DNA of 64,000 nucleotides from Helichrysum umbraculigerum. Taxonomy: Eukaryota > Streptophyta > Magnoliopsida > Asterales > Asteraceae. The notes beneath the pieces were generated by a model that had not been told where the DNA came from, made no database searches, and saw nothing but the letters and a program-made list of their open reading frames with translations. The stretch is taken from positions 92,774,337 to 92,838,336 of the forward strand of contig CATIUR010000004.1 of the NCBI GenBank assembly GCA_949592205.1, given 5' to 3'. The position numbers and the translations under genes were made by a program. How positions within the stretch are numbered: position 1 is the stretch's first letter; each line of letters opens with the position of its first letter. Shown here piece by piece: positions 1 through 12,780 of the stretch.

Positions 1-1602
1 TCGCAGAAATCAACTACGTCGCCTATAGCGACGCCACGCACAACGTCGCATTAAATTGCGAAAGTCGCACATAGCGACGCCGTGCCCAACGTCGCAGTCC
101 GGATCTGCGACGTCGCACCCAACGTCGCACCCTACGTCGCACAAACCAGAAAACGCAGATTTTCACTAAGTGTCGAGACCCTAAATTTTATCACTCGATT
201 TTACCCAATTTCAAGTCCAGATGCGTTTTTCCTTAAAGCAATATAGTAGAAATAAAAATTTTCCAAGCTGACCTGGCAGCTCGACCCCAGCCAGGGGCTC
301 TGCCCCTTGGACCCCGCCAGGGGCTGCCGCCCCTTGGACCCCGCTAACCAGGGGCGCTGCCCCCGGACCCCCGTACTCAGATTCCGTAAGCACATTTTTA
401 CTACAAGTGTCAAACTTGTACAACTTCAAAACGCTTACACGATACAACTTTTCAGTCATAATGGAATTTACTTTTCAGGGTTAACACTTTGAGACATAAG
501 GAGAACATTAACATATTTAAATTCAAACAATCACCAACGGGCCGTATACATTTTCAAAACCTAATTCACAATCAAACAAGTCGTTGTAACTTGTATCAAG
601 TCAATCAAACAAGTCGTAGTAACTTGTAACAATACAATCAACCAAATCGGGGTAATTTGGACATCAAGTTAAACAAACGATTTAAATGGTAGTCTTTCGA
701 GATACCAATACAATTAATAACAATTCAAGTGTCGTGGACACATTCAGGTTTCAAGCCTTTGGACATCAATTCACCGCTAATTACTTCAAGTTTACTAAAT
801 TAAACACTTCAAGACTCAGGTGAGTTTCATAGCCCCATTTTCACTGCTTTACAACTAGGGGTGTGATATTACTACTCGATTTTGTTTTACAAGTAGAACG
901 CAAGTGCCAAACTTCAAATACTACATGAGTTTCAAGCTAATCAATTTAAAGTCCTCCATAAGCATAGTCTCTAGTATTTTATAGCGTGAATGTTAGTATA
1001 TGATATCATATGGGATTGACAATCCTCATCCGGGTTAGCACGCACTAACCGGTCAAACGGATGTATTAGCATTTGGGAAGACGAGTGTTGATTAGGCACT
1101 CGTAGGAGGCATTTCAAGTTAGGTTTCCTTAAGTGGGCCTGACAAATCAAGTTAAGCTCAGACTATGTGCTCATGGACAGTATAACTTTTATCTTGCTTA
1201 ATTGCATTTTAAATTCAATATAAATCTTGCGGTTCTTACAACTATACATTGACATACAAACCTGTGAGCTCACCAGCGTTTTCGCTGACCCATTTTAGTA
1301 TTTATCACAGGTACCCAGCAGTAGTTTGGCTGCACAAGCAGGAATTATTAGCTCGAGTCAGCATACATACAACTAGAGATTGGACTGCATTATTATATTT
1401 TGTAAAAGTAATTATGCTATGTAATCTCTCAATTTCAGGAACCGAGCTAATGTAACAATATTTTGATGTAAACATTTACTTTATCTATACAAGTTTAAAA
1501 CGACGCATATAGTGGTCGTTCATTATATCTTATGTGCTTTGTATATTGATTAGTGACACCCAAATCAAGCTTCCGCAAATCTTTAAATTTAGGGGTGTCA
1601 CA
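1..1602 (+). repeat. 5' LTR of element A (left part off-window)
   Basis: The first window base corresponds to base 7574 of the right LTR. The LTR ends GGTGTCACA at 1602, followed by GAT and a tRNA-type primer binding site. It carries a CG-rich dyad array (1-137), a GC-rich GGGGC/GCCCC array (284-373), and blocks shared with LTRs E and H such as ACCAACGGGCCGTA and CCTGTGAGCTCACCAGC. Confidence 0.95.
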
Positions 1603-1605
1603 GAT

Positions 1606-1617
1606 TGGTATCAGAGC
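1606..1617 (+). other. Primer binding site of element A
   Basis: TGGTATCAGAGC lies three bases after the LTR end. This is the sequence complementary to the 3' end of initiator methionine tRNA that most plant Ty3/gypsy chromodomain elements use. The leader from 1618 to 2056 shows no ORF of note. Confidence 0.9.
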
Positions 1618-2056
1618 CTAAGGTTATAGTGAACTAGGTTGCATTTAGTGGGCCTAGACTATGACCGTTAGGCAGTATTCCTTATTAGTTATGACTAGTT
1701 CAGGGATTACATCATACGACTTTAATTTAACATAGCCTGATCAACTATGTACAATTAAAGAAAGATGATGTGAAATCTGAAAGAGTTATGTTGAACAGGA
1801 ATGCATTAGTTGACTCTGACCTCGAGAGAAACGGGACTCAAAACACGTCTGTGCTAGACACTCAATAGGTTATTATGTGATATACATATATTTACATGAA
1901 TAGACCTCATTACAACTTTAGGCTATATTATATTATATGAATATAGGCCTCTTTTTTTTCTCTAACGCCTTGTCTCTAAATGACAAACACACCACTAGTT
2001 CATCATACTCGGACTAGTATCTTATTTCATTTCCTTGTTCTTTCTTACTCAGCATC

Positions 2057-5000
2057 ATGCCTCCTCGTCGTCAAATTACCCTTAGCGAAGCTGAAATCGC
2101 GGGAATAATTGCCCGCAGTGTGACCGAAGCCTTGGCTACCCGAACACCACCCGGTAGCGAGGACACAGCAACCAATACTCCACCACCCAAACCCTGCTCC
2201 TATAAGGACTTTCTTAGCTGTAAACCACTATATTTCAAGGGCACGGAAGGTGCCATTGGCTTGATCCGTTGGATTGAGCGTATGGAATCTGTTTTCAGTC
2301 TCTGCGACTGCACCGAGAACAACAAGGTCAAATTCGCTGCTTACACCTTTCAGGAAGGTGCACTCACGTGGTGGAAAACCCACGCAAACTCTGTAGGCCT
2401 TGAGGTTGCAAATCGACTTCCTTGGGCCGAACTGAAGAAGAAACTGACAGAAAAGTACTGTCCTGAAGAGGAATTACACAGGCTAGAGGAAGAATTCTGG
2501 CACCTGACGGTGCAGGGAAATGATGTTGCTGAATATACCACCAAGTTTCAGCAGTTTGCTTTATTATGCCCGGGTTTGGTCGAACCAGAAAGTAAGGGCA
2601 TTAAGAGATACATTCGTGGACTTCCCGAGAACATCCAGGGAAACGTCGCCTCATCCAAACCAACCACCACTGAAAGTGCCATTCGATTGGCCCACGAACT
2701 CATGGCTCTAGTTGTCAGCTGTGAGACCTCCAACACTTCATCCTCCAACAACAACAAACGCAAATCCACTGAACACCACCACAACTCAAACAAGAAAAAC
2801 AACGCCATCCAAGTCTACAACACCAACTCTGAAACCACCCGCAGCTACACCGGGGACAGGCCTTATTGTCCCAAGTGTAACTACCACCATTTTGGTCAGT
2901 GCGGTACTCCTTGCAACAACTGCAGGAGGTACGGGCATCTGACTAAGGATTGCCGAGCCCCCAAATCCAACAACAACCCCTCTGACAGAAATGCCCGACA
3001 ACCTAAGTCCTGCTATGAATGTGGACACCCAGGACACTTCAGGGATTCTTGCCCAAAATTGAAGAATAAGGGCAACAACAACAACAACCACCGCAACAAC
3101 AACAACACCAAAAGTAGCGCCTTCGTGATCAACTCAGGGGACGCCCGTCAGGACCCGAATGTGGTCACGGGTATGTTCCTCCTCAACAATTTAACTGCTT
3201 CCATACTATTTGATACTGGTGCCGATAGAAGTTTTATTTCCGATGAATTTTGCCCTCTACTTGACATTACACCTGTTGCTTTAGGCATTAAGTACACCGT
3301 AGAGCTAGCAAATGGCAAATTGATAGAAACCAATAGTGTGATACCTAATTGCACCTTAAATCTAGCCGACGAAACCTTCTCCATAGATCTTATGCCAGTT
3401 GAGATAGGAAGTTTCGATGTCATCGTAGGCATGGACTGGTTATCCAAACATCGTGCCGAAATCATCTGCTACGACAAAATTGTTCGCATACCTCTCACTG
3501 TCGGTAGAACCCTAGTCATACAGGGGGAGACCGGAGGGACGAGGCTTAACATCATCTCTTGTCTTAAAACCCGGAAATTTCTGAGAAAGGGTTATCCATC
3601 AATCCTCGCGCACATCATGGAGAAAAAGTCGGAGGAGAAGCGACTTGAGGATGTTCCAATTGTTCGAGACTTTCCAGAAGTCTTTCCTGAGGAACTGCCT
3701 GGTCTACCACCACCAAGACAGGTTGAGTTCTCAATCGATCTTGTACCAGGTGCTGCGCCTGTGGCCCGAGCACCATACCGTCTAGCTCCATCCGAACTTC
3801 AGGAGCTGTCCACCCAATTACAGGAACTCCTGGAACGAGGGTTTATCAGGCCGAGTTCTTCACCTTGGGGAGCTCCGGTCCTATTTGTTAGGAAAAAAGA
3901 TGGTTCTTTTCGAATGTGTATCGACTATCGAGAGTTGAACAAGTTAACTGTCAAGAACCGGTATCCACTTCCTCGAATCGATGATTTGTTCGACCAACTT
4001 CAAGGGTCGAGTTGTTATTCAAAGATTGATCTCCGATCCGGTTATCACCAATTGCGTGTCCGCGATGCCGATATTCCAAAAACCGCTTTCAGAACCCGTT
4101 ACGGGCATTACGAATTCCAAGTGATGCCATTCGGCCTAACCAATGCACCGGCTGTATTCATGGACCTTATGAATCGGGTGTGTAAACCTTACCTTGATAA
4201 GTTTGTCATTGTCTTCATTGATGACATCCTCATATACTCACGAAGCAAAGAAGAGCATGCGCAACACCTCAAAACCATCCTTGAACTACTTAAACACGAG
4301 GAGCTCTATGCCAAGTTCTCTAAGTGTGAGTTCTGGATCAAAACCGTTCAATTCCTTGGCCACGTGATTGACAGTCAGGGGATTCACGTTGACCCATCAA
4401 AAATCGAGGCTATCAAAGATTGGCAATCGCCAACCACTCCGACCGAAGTACGGCAGTTTTTGGGACTGGCCGGATACTATCGACGCTTCATTGAAAATTT
4501 CTCCAAAATAGCCATACCACTTACGACTCTGACCCAGAAAGATAAAAAGTTTGACTGGACTGATAAACAAGAATCGGCATTCCAACTCTTAAAACAAAAG
4601 CTTTGCAGTGCTCCTATCCTCTCATTACCCGAAGGCACCGATGACTTCGTGGTATACTGCGATGCTTCTCATCAAGGTCTCGGTTGTGTGCTTATGCAAC
4701 GAGACAAAGTCATAGCTTATGCTTCCCGACAGCTCAAGATTCATGAAAAGAATTACACCACCCACGACCTCGAGCTAGGAGCTGTCGTTTTTGCCCTCAA
4801 AATCTGGAGACATTACCTTTACGGTACCAGATGTACAATCTTTACCGACCATAAAAGCCTTCAACACATATTCGATCAGAAGGATCTCAACATGAGGCAA
4901 CGTCGATGGGTCGAGTTACTTACGGATTACGACTGCGAACTCAAATATCATCCAGGCAAAGCAAATGTTGTTGCTGACGCCCTCAGTCGAAAAGAGCGAG

Positions 5001-6502
5001 TGAAACCACTTCGGGTTCGAGCCCTCAGTATGACCATTCACAACAATTTAAACATTCAAATTCTCACTGCTCAACTCGAAGCCTTAAAACCCGAAAATGT
5101 CAAAGATGAAGCCTTGCGGGGCATGGATAAACAATTCGAAATAAAACCTAACGGGATTAGGTATTTCTCAAACCGAATCTGGTTGCCTAAATTTGGGAAC
5201 CTACGAGACTTGGTGATGGATGAAGCTCACAAGTCCAAATATTCTATCCATCCGGGATCCGATAAAATGTACCACGGTATCAAGGACTTCTACTGGTGGC
5301 CGAACATGAAATCTGAAATCGCCACCTATGTCAGCAAATGCCTTACTTGCTCCAAAGTCAAAATCGAATATCAAAAACCTTCTGGTTTACTTCAACAACC
5401 CAGTCTTCCAGAATGGAAATGGGAACAAATTGCCATGGACTTCATAACCAAACTACCCAAATCCTCGAGCGGTTGCGATACCATTTGGGTGATCGTGGAT
5501 CGTCTCACAAAGTCTGCTCACTTCCTGGCAATCAAAGAGTCCGACAAAATGGAACGCCTCACCAACATTTATCTGAAGGAAATCGTGACCAAACACGGTG
5601 TTCCAATCTCAATTATCTCCGATAGAGATAGTCGCTTCACTTCACAATTTTGGCAATCACTTCAAAAATCTCTGGGTACTCGACTTGATATGAGTACCGC
5701 ATACCATCCTCAAACCGACGGCCAAAGTGAACGAACCATTCAAACACTGGAAGACATGCTACGGGCCTGCGTAGTAGACTTCGGTGTAAACTGGGAAAAA
5801 CACCTACCATTGTGCGAGTTCTCGTACAACAACAGTTATCATACCAGCATCAAAGCTGCACCTTTCGAGGCACTGTACGGTCGTAAGTGCCGGTCACCTA
5901 TCTGTTGGACCGAAGTTGGGGATAGCCAACTCACAGGTCCAGAAATCATTCACGAGACGACCGAAAGAATCGTCGACATTCAAAACAAACTCAAAGCCGC
6001 ACGTGACCGTCAGAAAAGTTATGCTGACGTGAGACGCAAACCACTCGAGTTCCAAGTTGGGGATCGAGTTCTACTCAAAGTATCGCCTTGGAAAGGCGTA
6101 ATCCGGTTTGGCAAACGAGGGAAGTTGAATCCCAGATACATTGGACCATTCGAGATCCTTGAAAGGATTGGTCCAGTGGCTTATCGATTGCAGCTGCCAT
6201 CTGAACTCAGCAGCGTGCATCCCACTTTTCATGTTTCAAATCTGAAGAAGTGTCTGTCTGATGAGACACTTATCATTCCACTCGATGAAATTCGAGTTGA
6301 CGAGAAACTTCACTTTGTTGAGGAACCCGCTGAAATCATGGACCGTGAGGTCAAACAACTTAAACAAAGTCGTATTCCCATTGTCAAGGTTAGGTGGAAT
6401 TCGCGGCGCGGTCCGGAATTCACCTGGGAACGGGAAGACCAAATGCGACTCAAGTATCCTCAACTCTTCACTGATTCAACGTCAAACACAACTTCAACAT
6501 AA
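2057..6502 (+). CDS. Gag-pol polyprotein of element A
   Basis: An uninterrupted 1481-codon polyprotein. Gag occupies about residues 50-220, followed by zinc-knuckle-like cysteine clusters starting near C271, C286 and C319. Aspartic protease: DTGA with D386. Reverse transcriptase: about 575-760, with catalytic FIDD (D722, D723). RNase H: YCDAS with D869. Integrase: an HHCC-like zinc region ending near C1095, then D1128, D1189 and E1225, which gives the D-x35-E spacing. A C-terminal chromodomain lies at about 1425-1475. All catalytic residues I looked for are present, so the element may be autonomous. The protein would reverse-transcribe element RNA in cytoplasmic particles and integrate the cDNA; chromodomains of this type are known to steer integration to marked chromatin. 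The start is the first ATG after the leader. Confidence 0.97.
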   Translation: MPPRRQITLSEAEIAGIIARSVTEALATRTPPGSEDTATNTPPPKPCSYKDFLSCKPLYFKGTEGAIGLIRWIERMESVFSLCDCTENNKVKFAAYTFQEGALTWWKTHANSVGLEVANRLPWAELKKKLTEKYCPEEELHRLEEEFWHLTVQGNDVAEYTTKFQQFALLCPGLVEPESKGIKRYIRGLPENIQGNVASSKPTTTESAIRLAHELMALVVSCETSNTSSSNNNKRKSTEHHHNSNKKNNAIQVYNTNSETTRSYTGDRPYCPKCNYHHFGQCGTPCNNCRRYGHLTKDCRAPKSNNNPSDRNARQPKSCYECGHPGHFRDSCPKLKNKGNNNNNHRNNNNTKSSAFVINSGDARQDPNVVTGMFLLNNLTASILFDTGADRSFISDEFCPLLDITPVALGIKYTVELANGKLIETNSVIPNCTLNLADETFSIDLMPVEIGSFDVIVGMDWLSKHRAEIICYDKIVRIPLTVGRTLVIQGETGGTRLNIISCLKTRKFLRKGYPSILAHIMEKKSEEKRLEDVPIVRDFPEVFPEELPGLPPPRQVEFSIDLVPGAAPVARAPYRLAPSELQELSTQLQELLERGFIRPSSSPWGAPVLFVRKKDGSFRMCIDYRELNKLTVKNRYPLPRIDDLFDQLQGSSCYSKIDLRSGYHQLRVRDADIPKTAFRTRYGHYEFQVMPFGLTNAPAVFMDLMNRVCKPYLDKFVIVFIDDILIYSRSKEEHAQHLKTILELLKHEELYAKFSKCEFWIKTVQFLGHVIDSQGIHVDPSKIEAIKDWQSPTTPTEVRQFLGLAGYYRRFIENFSKIAIPLTTLTQKDKKFDWTDKQESAFQLLKQKLCSAPILSLPEGTDDFVVYCDASHQGLGCVLMQRDKVIAYASRQLKIHEKNYTTHDLELGAVVFALKIWRHYLYGTRCTIFTDHKSLQHIFDQKDLNMRQRRWVELLTDYDCELKYHPGKANVVADALSRKERVKPLRVRALSMTIHNNLNIQILTAQLEALKPENVKDEALRGMDKQFEIKPNGIRYFSNRIWLPKFGNLRDLVMDEAHKSKYSIHPGSDKMYHGIKDFYWWPNMKSEIATYVSKCLTCSKVKIEYQKPSGLLQQPSLPEWKWEQIAMDFITKLPKSSSGCDTIWVIVDRLTKSAHFLAIKESDKMERLTNIYLKEIVTKHGVPISIISDRDSRFTSQFWQSLQKSLGTRLDMSTAYHPQTDGQSERTIQTLEDMLRACVVDFGVNWEKHLPLCEFSYNNSYHTSIKAAPFEALYGRKCRSPICWTEVGDSQLTGPEIIHETTERIVDIQNKLKAARDRQKSYADVRRKPLEFQVGDRVLLKVSPWKGVIRFGKRGKLNPRYIGPFEILERIGPVAYRLQLPSELSSVHPTFHVSNLKKCLSDETLIIPLDEIRVDEKLHFVEEPAEIMDREVKQLKQSRIPIVKVRWNSRRGPEFTWEREDQMRLKYPQLFTDSTSNTTST

Positions 6503-6518
6503 ATTTCGGGACGAAATT
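6502..6518 (+). other. Hairpin between stop codon and polypurine tract, element A
   Basis: AATTTCG-GGA-CGAAATT forms a 7-bp stem with a GGA loop and starts on the last base of the gag-pol stop codon. Similar hairpins occur beside the polypurine tracts of three unrelated elements in this window (see findings). Confidence 0.75.
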
Positions 6519-6526
6519 CTTCTAAC

Positions 6527-6536
6527 AGGGGGAGAA
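6527..6536 (+). other. Polypurine tract of element A
   Basis: AGGGGGAGAA sits immediately before the right LTR (TGTGACAACC). It is the expected primer site for plus-strand DNA synthesis. Confidence 0.9.
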
Positions 6537-7437
6537 TGTGACAACCGTCAATTTAGGACTAGAATTTAGTGCCTAATCGAGCTTTATTACATGTAATTAG
6601 TTCTGTGTTAGGCTAATTAATGTATCAATTATTATATATATTGTTGAATATATATCTACAACTATGCGGTTTGTTTAAATCGTACGAGTTTCGAATCGAA
6701 TGTAATTTCGACACAATAAATACGGACGTTGGTGAACAATTTTATTAAGTAATGCAAATATTATTTAATAACGCAACTTTGTTTAGAATATTATTTGTTA
6801 TAATATTTAGTATCCAAGTTTTATCGCACAATTAATATAAACGCGAATAAAATGTAATTGCGCAAACAAAACAAAACAAATTACCTTTTATAATGAAATT
6901 ATTAAATGTTTAGTAAAATGCTTCAACAAAAATACAGAATAATTATTCGCATTTTAAAACGTATATTAAAACATATAAAATAATTATTTAACGTTTGTAC
7001 GACGGAGAAAACGAACACCGCACGGAGCGCGGAGGCGCAGACTGTGAGTTTGAACTCCCACCAAAATCACCTCCTTTTTCTCTTTTTCTTTCATTTCTCA
7101 TTTACTTTCTCTCTCTCCTCTCTTAATTTCTCTCTAATTTGCAAATCACCACACCATCACAAATTCACAAAATAAACACGTTAAACAACCTCGAATCTTC
7201 AAGCCCCTTTGGAAATAAACGACCACCTCGCGACGATCTACACTTCTACCTTTCCGGAATTTCATTTCGGCGATTTGTAAGTTTCCGACACAACTCCGAA
7301 AACTCTCGTTTTTAAGTTTTATAACTTGCTAGTTGTTTGTATAACCTTGTAATGTCCTAAAATGGGTTGGGTAAAAATATTAGACCGATCGATGGCCGGA
7401 AAATACGTTTTTGAAGTCGAAACTCCGATCAGATCCC

Positions 7438-7710
7438 GTACGTCGCATTTGGCCTGGCGTAAATGCGACGTAGCGACTTACGTCGCACAAATCCTCAACG
7501 TCGCATATAGCGACGCAGCACTCTACGTCGCATTGAATTGCGGACGTCGCACTTAGCGACGTAAACCCCAACGTCGCAGAAATCAACTACGTCGCCTATA
7601 GCGACGCCACGCACAACGTCGCATTAAATTGCGAAAGTCGCACATAGCGACGCCGTGCCCAACGTCGCAGTCCGGATCTGCGACGTCGCACCCAACGTCG
7701 CACCCTACGT
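7438..7710 (+). repeat. CG-rich dyad array in LTR A
   Basis: Repeated CGTCGC...GCGACG inverted halves separated by about 5 bases (loops ATATA, ACTTA, CTATA, ACATA) and one perfect 12-bp palindrome, TGCGACGTCGCA. The 5' LTR copy is at 1-137. The array is strongly CG-rich inside an AT-rich LTR. Confidence 0.85.
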
Positions 7711-7856
7711 CGCACAAACCAGAAAACGCAGATTTTCACTAAGTGTCGAGACCCTAAATTTTATCACTCGATTTTACCCAATTTCAAGTCCAGATGCGTT
7801 TTTCCTTAAAGCAATATAGTAGAAATAAAAATTTTCCAAGCTGACCTGGCAGCTCG

Positions 7857-7946
7857 ACCCCAGCCAGGGGCTCTGCCCCTTGGACCCCGCCAGGGGCTGC
7901 CGCCCCTTGGACCCCGCTAACCAGGGGCGCTGCCCCCGGACCCCCG
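7857..7946 (+). repeat. GGGGC/GCCCC hairpin array in LTR A
   Basis: Three units of roughly 28-30 bp, each GGGGC-loop-GCCCC (loops TCT, TGCC, GCT) followed by GGACCCC. The 5' LTR copy is at 284-373. Related arrays occur in LTRs E and E'. Confidence 0.85.
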
Positions 7947-9175
7947 TACTCAGATTCCGTAAGCACATTTTTACTACAAGTGTCAAACTTGTACAACTTC
8001 AAAACGCTTACACGATACAACTTTTCAGTCATAATGGAATTTACTTTTCAGGGTTAACACTTTGAGACATAAGGAGAACATTAACATATTTAAATTCAAA
8101 CAATCACCAACGGGCCGTATACATTTTCAAAACCTAATTCACAATCAAACAAGTCGTTGTAACTTGTATCAAGTCAATCAAACAAGTCGTAGTAACTTGT
8201 AACAATACAATCAACCAAATCGGGGTAATTTGGACATCAAGTTAAACAAACGATTTAAATGGTAGTCTTTCGAGATACCAATACAATTAATAACAATTCA
8301 AGTGTCGTGGACACATTCAGGTTTCAAGCCTTTGGACATCAATTCACCGCTAATTACTTCAAGTTTACTAAATTAAACACTTCAAGACTCAGGTGAGTTT
8401 CATAGCCCCATTTTCACTGCTTTACAACTAGGGGTGTGATATTACTACTCGATTTTGTTTTACAAGTAGAACGCAAGTGCCAAACTTCAAATACTACATG
8501 AGTTTCAAGCTAATCAATTTAAAGTCCTCCATAAGCATAGTCTCTAGTATTTTATAGCGTGAATGTTAGTATATGATATCATATGGGATTGACAATCCTC
8601 ATCCGGGTTAGCACGCACTAACCGGTCAAACGGATGTATTAGCATTTGGGAAGACGAGTGTTGATTAGGCACTCGTAGGAGGCATTTCAAGTTAGGTTTC
8701 CTTAAGTGGGCCTGACAAATCAAGTTAAGCTCAGACTATGTGCTCATGGACAGTATAACTTTTATCTTGCTTAATTGCATTTTAAATTCAATATAAATCT
8801 TGCGGTTCTTACAACTATACATTGACATACAAACCTGTGAGCTCACCAGCGTTTTCGCTGACCCATTTTAGTATTTATCACAGGTACCCAGCAGTAGTTT
8901 GGCTGCACAAGCAGGAATTATTAGCTCGAGTCAGCATACATACAACTAGAGATTGGACTGCATTATTATATTTTGTAAAAGTAATTATGCTATGTAATCT
9001 CTCAATTTCAGGAACCGAGCTAATGTAACAATATTTTGATGTAAACATTTACTTTATCTATACAAGTTTAAAACGACGCATATAGTGGTCGTTCATTATA
9101 TCTTATGTGCTTTGTATATTGATTAGTGACACCCAAATCAAGCTTCCGCAAATCTTTAAATTTAGGGGTGTCACA

Positions 9176-9506
9176 CAATGTGACTAGAACAAAAGCTAGT
9201 AAACTTACAAAACTAAGGTATGAATTTATGTGTGTATCTCTTTTTGGAGCCAATGTGAATATATCTATCATCTTCCAATATGAACAAAAAGAAATCTCTT
9301 CTTTTTATCAATGGAGGTGGAAGATTAAAAGGATCATTTTAATGACAATAAAACATAGTTTTAATGACAATAAAATTAGTAAATACTCATAGGTTATCTT
9401 AAAAATGAAAGGTCACATTTAGTTACAACTAATGTCACATTAACTTGTAGCCTTTCTAAATTATTTGTTCATCAATTGTCATTCATATGTACGTATATTT
9501 CCAACA
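9176..9506 (-). repeat. 3' LTR fragment of element B
   Basis: Matches 14207-14558 with scattered differences and one ~20-base deletion near 9290. Its other part lies left of element A, outside the window. Confidence 0.75.
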
Positions 9507-12500
9507 ATCCCCCACATGAATGAAATTGATAACCGAAATAATATCAATAACCCATTTTCTCATTCACCTCTCTTTGAGCATCGATATCTCATTCACATAA
9601 AATCTACTTTGGACATATAATATACTGTTATGAAGCCTTGGCCACCGACTACACGACCATATAAAACATTAAACATAATAATTATATATATGTCTATAAT
9701 TATGAAATTCCAAAGTTGGTGAAAACTCATTTTCACCCAGATTTTTCGAAATGAATAGAAATCGAACTCCAATAACACACAAGTTCCAACAAAATTTTCA
9801 ACAGTTGAACCCTGCATAGAATAGGTAGGTGTTACCCTTTGAACCTTTCCTTATGAAGTGCACTTAGTCTCCTAGCTCACAGTAGACGCGATGTCCTTGA
9901 AATGGTCTTCCATTTGTGTAGACGACAATACACATCACACAGGATTCTCCCTGACATTGTCAAGTCCTCATAGTCGTGTTCATTATGGTCCTGAAACACT
10001 AGCCTGGTTCTGCAAGAGCTGTTAGAAATTATGCCCCCTTAATTCCTTTCAAAGCGACCCCACTTCTCTCTCACATAGGTGATTCCTTAGAGATACACAA
10101 CCACCTTATGCTTATATCCTTAGAAATCATTAAAAGCCAGATGCTTAGCCTCATATCACTGTCAACATCAGTTATAGGAATGGACTAGGAATTTAACTAA
10201 CTCTCTTAAATGGTTTAAGAAGTTTAACAACTCCTCCACAGTGACCTTAGTCTATATAATTAGGTTGTCCTATTGAACCTAGATCTTGGGATCTCCAGTC
10301 AACTAGGTTAGGTTTTCCTTCATATAAACTATTCAATAAGGGCTTTAGTCTCATTCCCCAACTTGATCTCCTCTCAACCCCATGGTTGTCGGATCCAAAA
10401 TATTATCATTTAACTTCATAAAGTTTAACAAAGATAACTCTCACGGAGATAAGTTGGTCTCTCAAGTGTATCATATATGCCTTAGCACACTTATGATCAC
10501 TTCTAATTAGTTCTCACTTGTGATTATACAATGTCAAGTTTGTGAACATATTGACAAGGTACCACAAGTGATCAAATATTGGCTCAAATAAAATTTTAGC
10601 ATCAACTAAATCTTATTTTTAGCCTTTCAGATAATGAATCATGCGCTTGATATCAAAATGCAAGACACCCCCCACATTTCTACGCTATTGTGCAAAAGTT
10701 CTCCATTTTTCACAATCAGTTAGGGTTATTGTTTTTCCGTAACAAAGCTTCCCCCACATGTCTTGCAACTTGATATAAGTTCTAGTCATAATCATATATA
10801 TCCAATATGATTCTAATCAATGATGCGGTCAAATGCACCCACATAAGATTTACTTCTTATGTGATCCATATTTTTAGTACATTTTGAGCAATTCTTAGTC
10901 ATAATCTAGGTTTGACCTAGAGACGTCGAATTTAGAGAACTTAACAAAGTTTTCGCACTCAAATTATAACTCGCAAATCCGAATTCTATTTGGGCAATCC
11001 AAAATCCAAGATAATATAACAAAAGATAGACATCTTTATGCTTATAATTATCCTAAATTTATATCTTTAATTGAATTCCATATAATGAAAACAATCCCCC
11101 ATCATTGTCATCAAGTTTCACAATATAACAAATCTACTATTACTGAATGAAACATTTGTTTTTGTCTTTATATAAATTCCACACATTGGAATGTTCATTT
11201 GTTAATTGATCTCTGCAGATGATCATCATTAACAAGATTATGTCTAGCATGCTATAGACCTCGAGACCTAAGCTTAAGAATTGAAGATGCATGATTCTAA
11301 TTCTCCTTAGCTTTCTTCTAACAAGGAATGTAATACCATGTCCCTTGTTAGTAATCTTCCTTTAAAAGACAAAATCGACTTTTGAGACTCAAAACCACCC
11401 AAACAATGAACATTTAGGAAGGTCTTAAACACATTTACTATTTGTTACTCATTCAGAAATTTCTTTAGAATCATAGCACAATTGCCTTTGATATCTAAAG
11501 TTTCACCAATTCCCCATAGAGAGGACTTAACCCACGTCGAGGGACGAAATGTCATACCATATATGACGCCTTCTCAAGGGATATACACAACTCCCTTGCT
11601 ATATATTGACACCATCTTGTCAATTTTATTTGTAGTCTCGATACCTTATCAAACCATTAAGGGTGATAAAGTCGTCTACTAACCAAAAAATCAATCTTAC
11701 TAGATTTTGTATCCTAGTATCTAATCTTAAATTCATATTTGAATATTTCGTACTATGACATATCTTAAAGTCATGTCTTCCACATTGACATGCTTCTCTA
11801 TATCATAAATTTAAACAACATTTTATATAATGTGTTCAAACCTATCTTAATGTGAGTTATATAATGACTTTACAAATTTCTCTTTCATTTATTGTCATGA
11901 GAAAACTAGAAAGGTAACACTTTCTAAATCATGTCTTGTAACACTCCGTTAAAATACCATAAAAAATAATCACACAATTTTTCATTGTATAAAACTCTTT
12001 AATGAAATGTAGTAATTTTATATCCGTCGATATTTTAGTTATTAACATACATTATGTAACACATAAATCATCTAGAACCATTCATCTCAAGCTTTAATAA
12101 ACTATAATAATTTTAACGGAGACGATAACAATCTCATGACAAACTAGAAAGATGAAACTCATATATTATTAATGACTCTTCACTTCATTTATCATATATG
12201 TCAATAACATCAATATGATATTCATTACCCCTTTGAGTGACATCAAAATCCCTCAAAAACAGTTCCAAGAGCAAGGAACAAAAAGGTATTTCAATCTTAT
12301 AATCACGAGTTCATTACTAAGATATATCATATATATCTAGCTTCCATTAAGGCCTCTTGTGGAATGCACTTTGGTTCTTCAAAGTTAAAGATCCCGACAT
12401 CTACTATCTCATATTCATGTTTCATTAAGAAACTAAAACTTAGAACAATCAGGAATAAGTTCTACAGTTTTTCCTTCAAATAATTAACGAAACTACATCA

Positions 12501-12529
12501 TTATTGAGTGGTAGGCCGTGACAATTCGT

Positions 12530-12780
12530 GTTAACTATTATTAAAGAATGCATTAAACCTTACGTCTTGATTAAAAAGTATATTCCAAGACCAGTAAGGT
12601 ACTAAATCCGATGTATTGAACAAGAAGTATATTCCAAAACCAACAAGGTACCAAACCTTACATCAAAATATATTCCAAACTCAATAAGGTACTAAGCCTT
12701 ATATTTTGAATAAAATGTCACTCTGAAACCAATAAGCTACCAAAGCTTACATCTTGAATAAAATTTTATTCCGAACCGAT
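12530..12780. repeat. Degenerate ~60-bp tandem repeats in element B
   Basis: Four to five diverged copies built round TATATTCCAA...CCAA(T/C)AAGGTACCAAA(C/G)CTTA(C/T)AT. They lie in the non-coding interior of element B. Confidence 0.6.

Larger units (their letters stand above)
1..9175 (+). mobile_element. Ty3/gypsy element A (Tekay/Del type), almost complete
   Basis: LTR retrotransposon read on the plus strand: left LTR (first ~1036 bases lie outside the window), primer binding site, leader, one gag-pol ORF, polypurine tract, right LTR. The two LTR copies are offset by exactly 7573 bases and I saw no difference over the shared 1602 bases, so insertion is very recent. A C-terminal chromodomain and the gene order protease-RT-RNaseH-integrase place it in the chromodomain Ty3/gypsy group. 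The base after the right LTR begins CAATG, matching the interior of element B's LTR, so CAATG is the expected 5-bp target duplication; its partner is off-window. Confidence 0.95.
6537..9175 (+). repeat. 3' LTR of element A, 2639 bp
   Basis: Begins TGTGACAACC after the polypurine tract and ends GGTGTCACA. The 1602 bases also present in the left copy look identical. The part not seen in the left copy (6537-7573) holds an AT-rich start and a CT-rich stretch (7070-7135). Confidence 0.95.
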
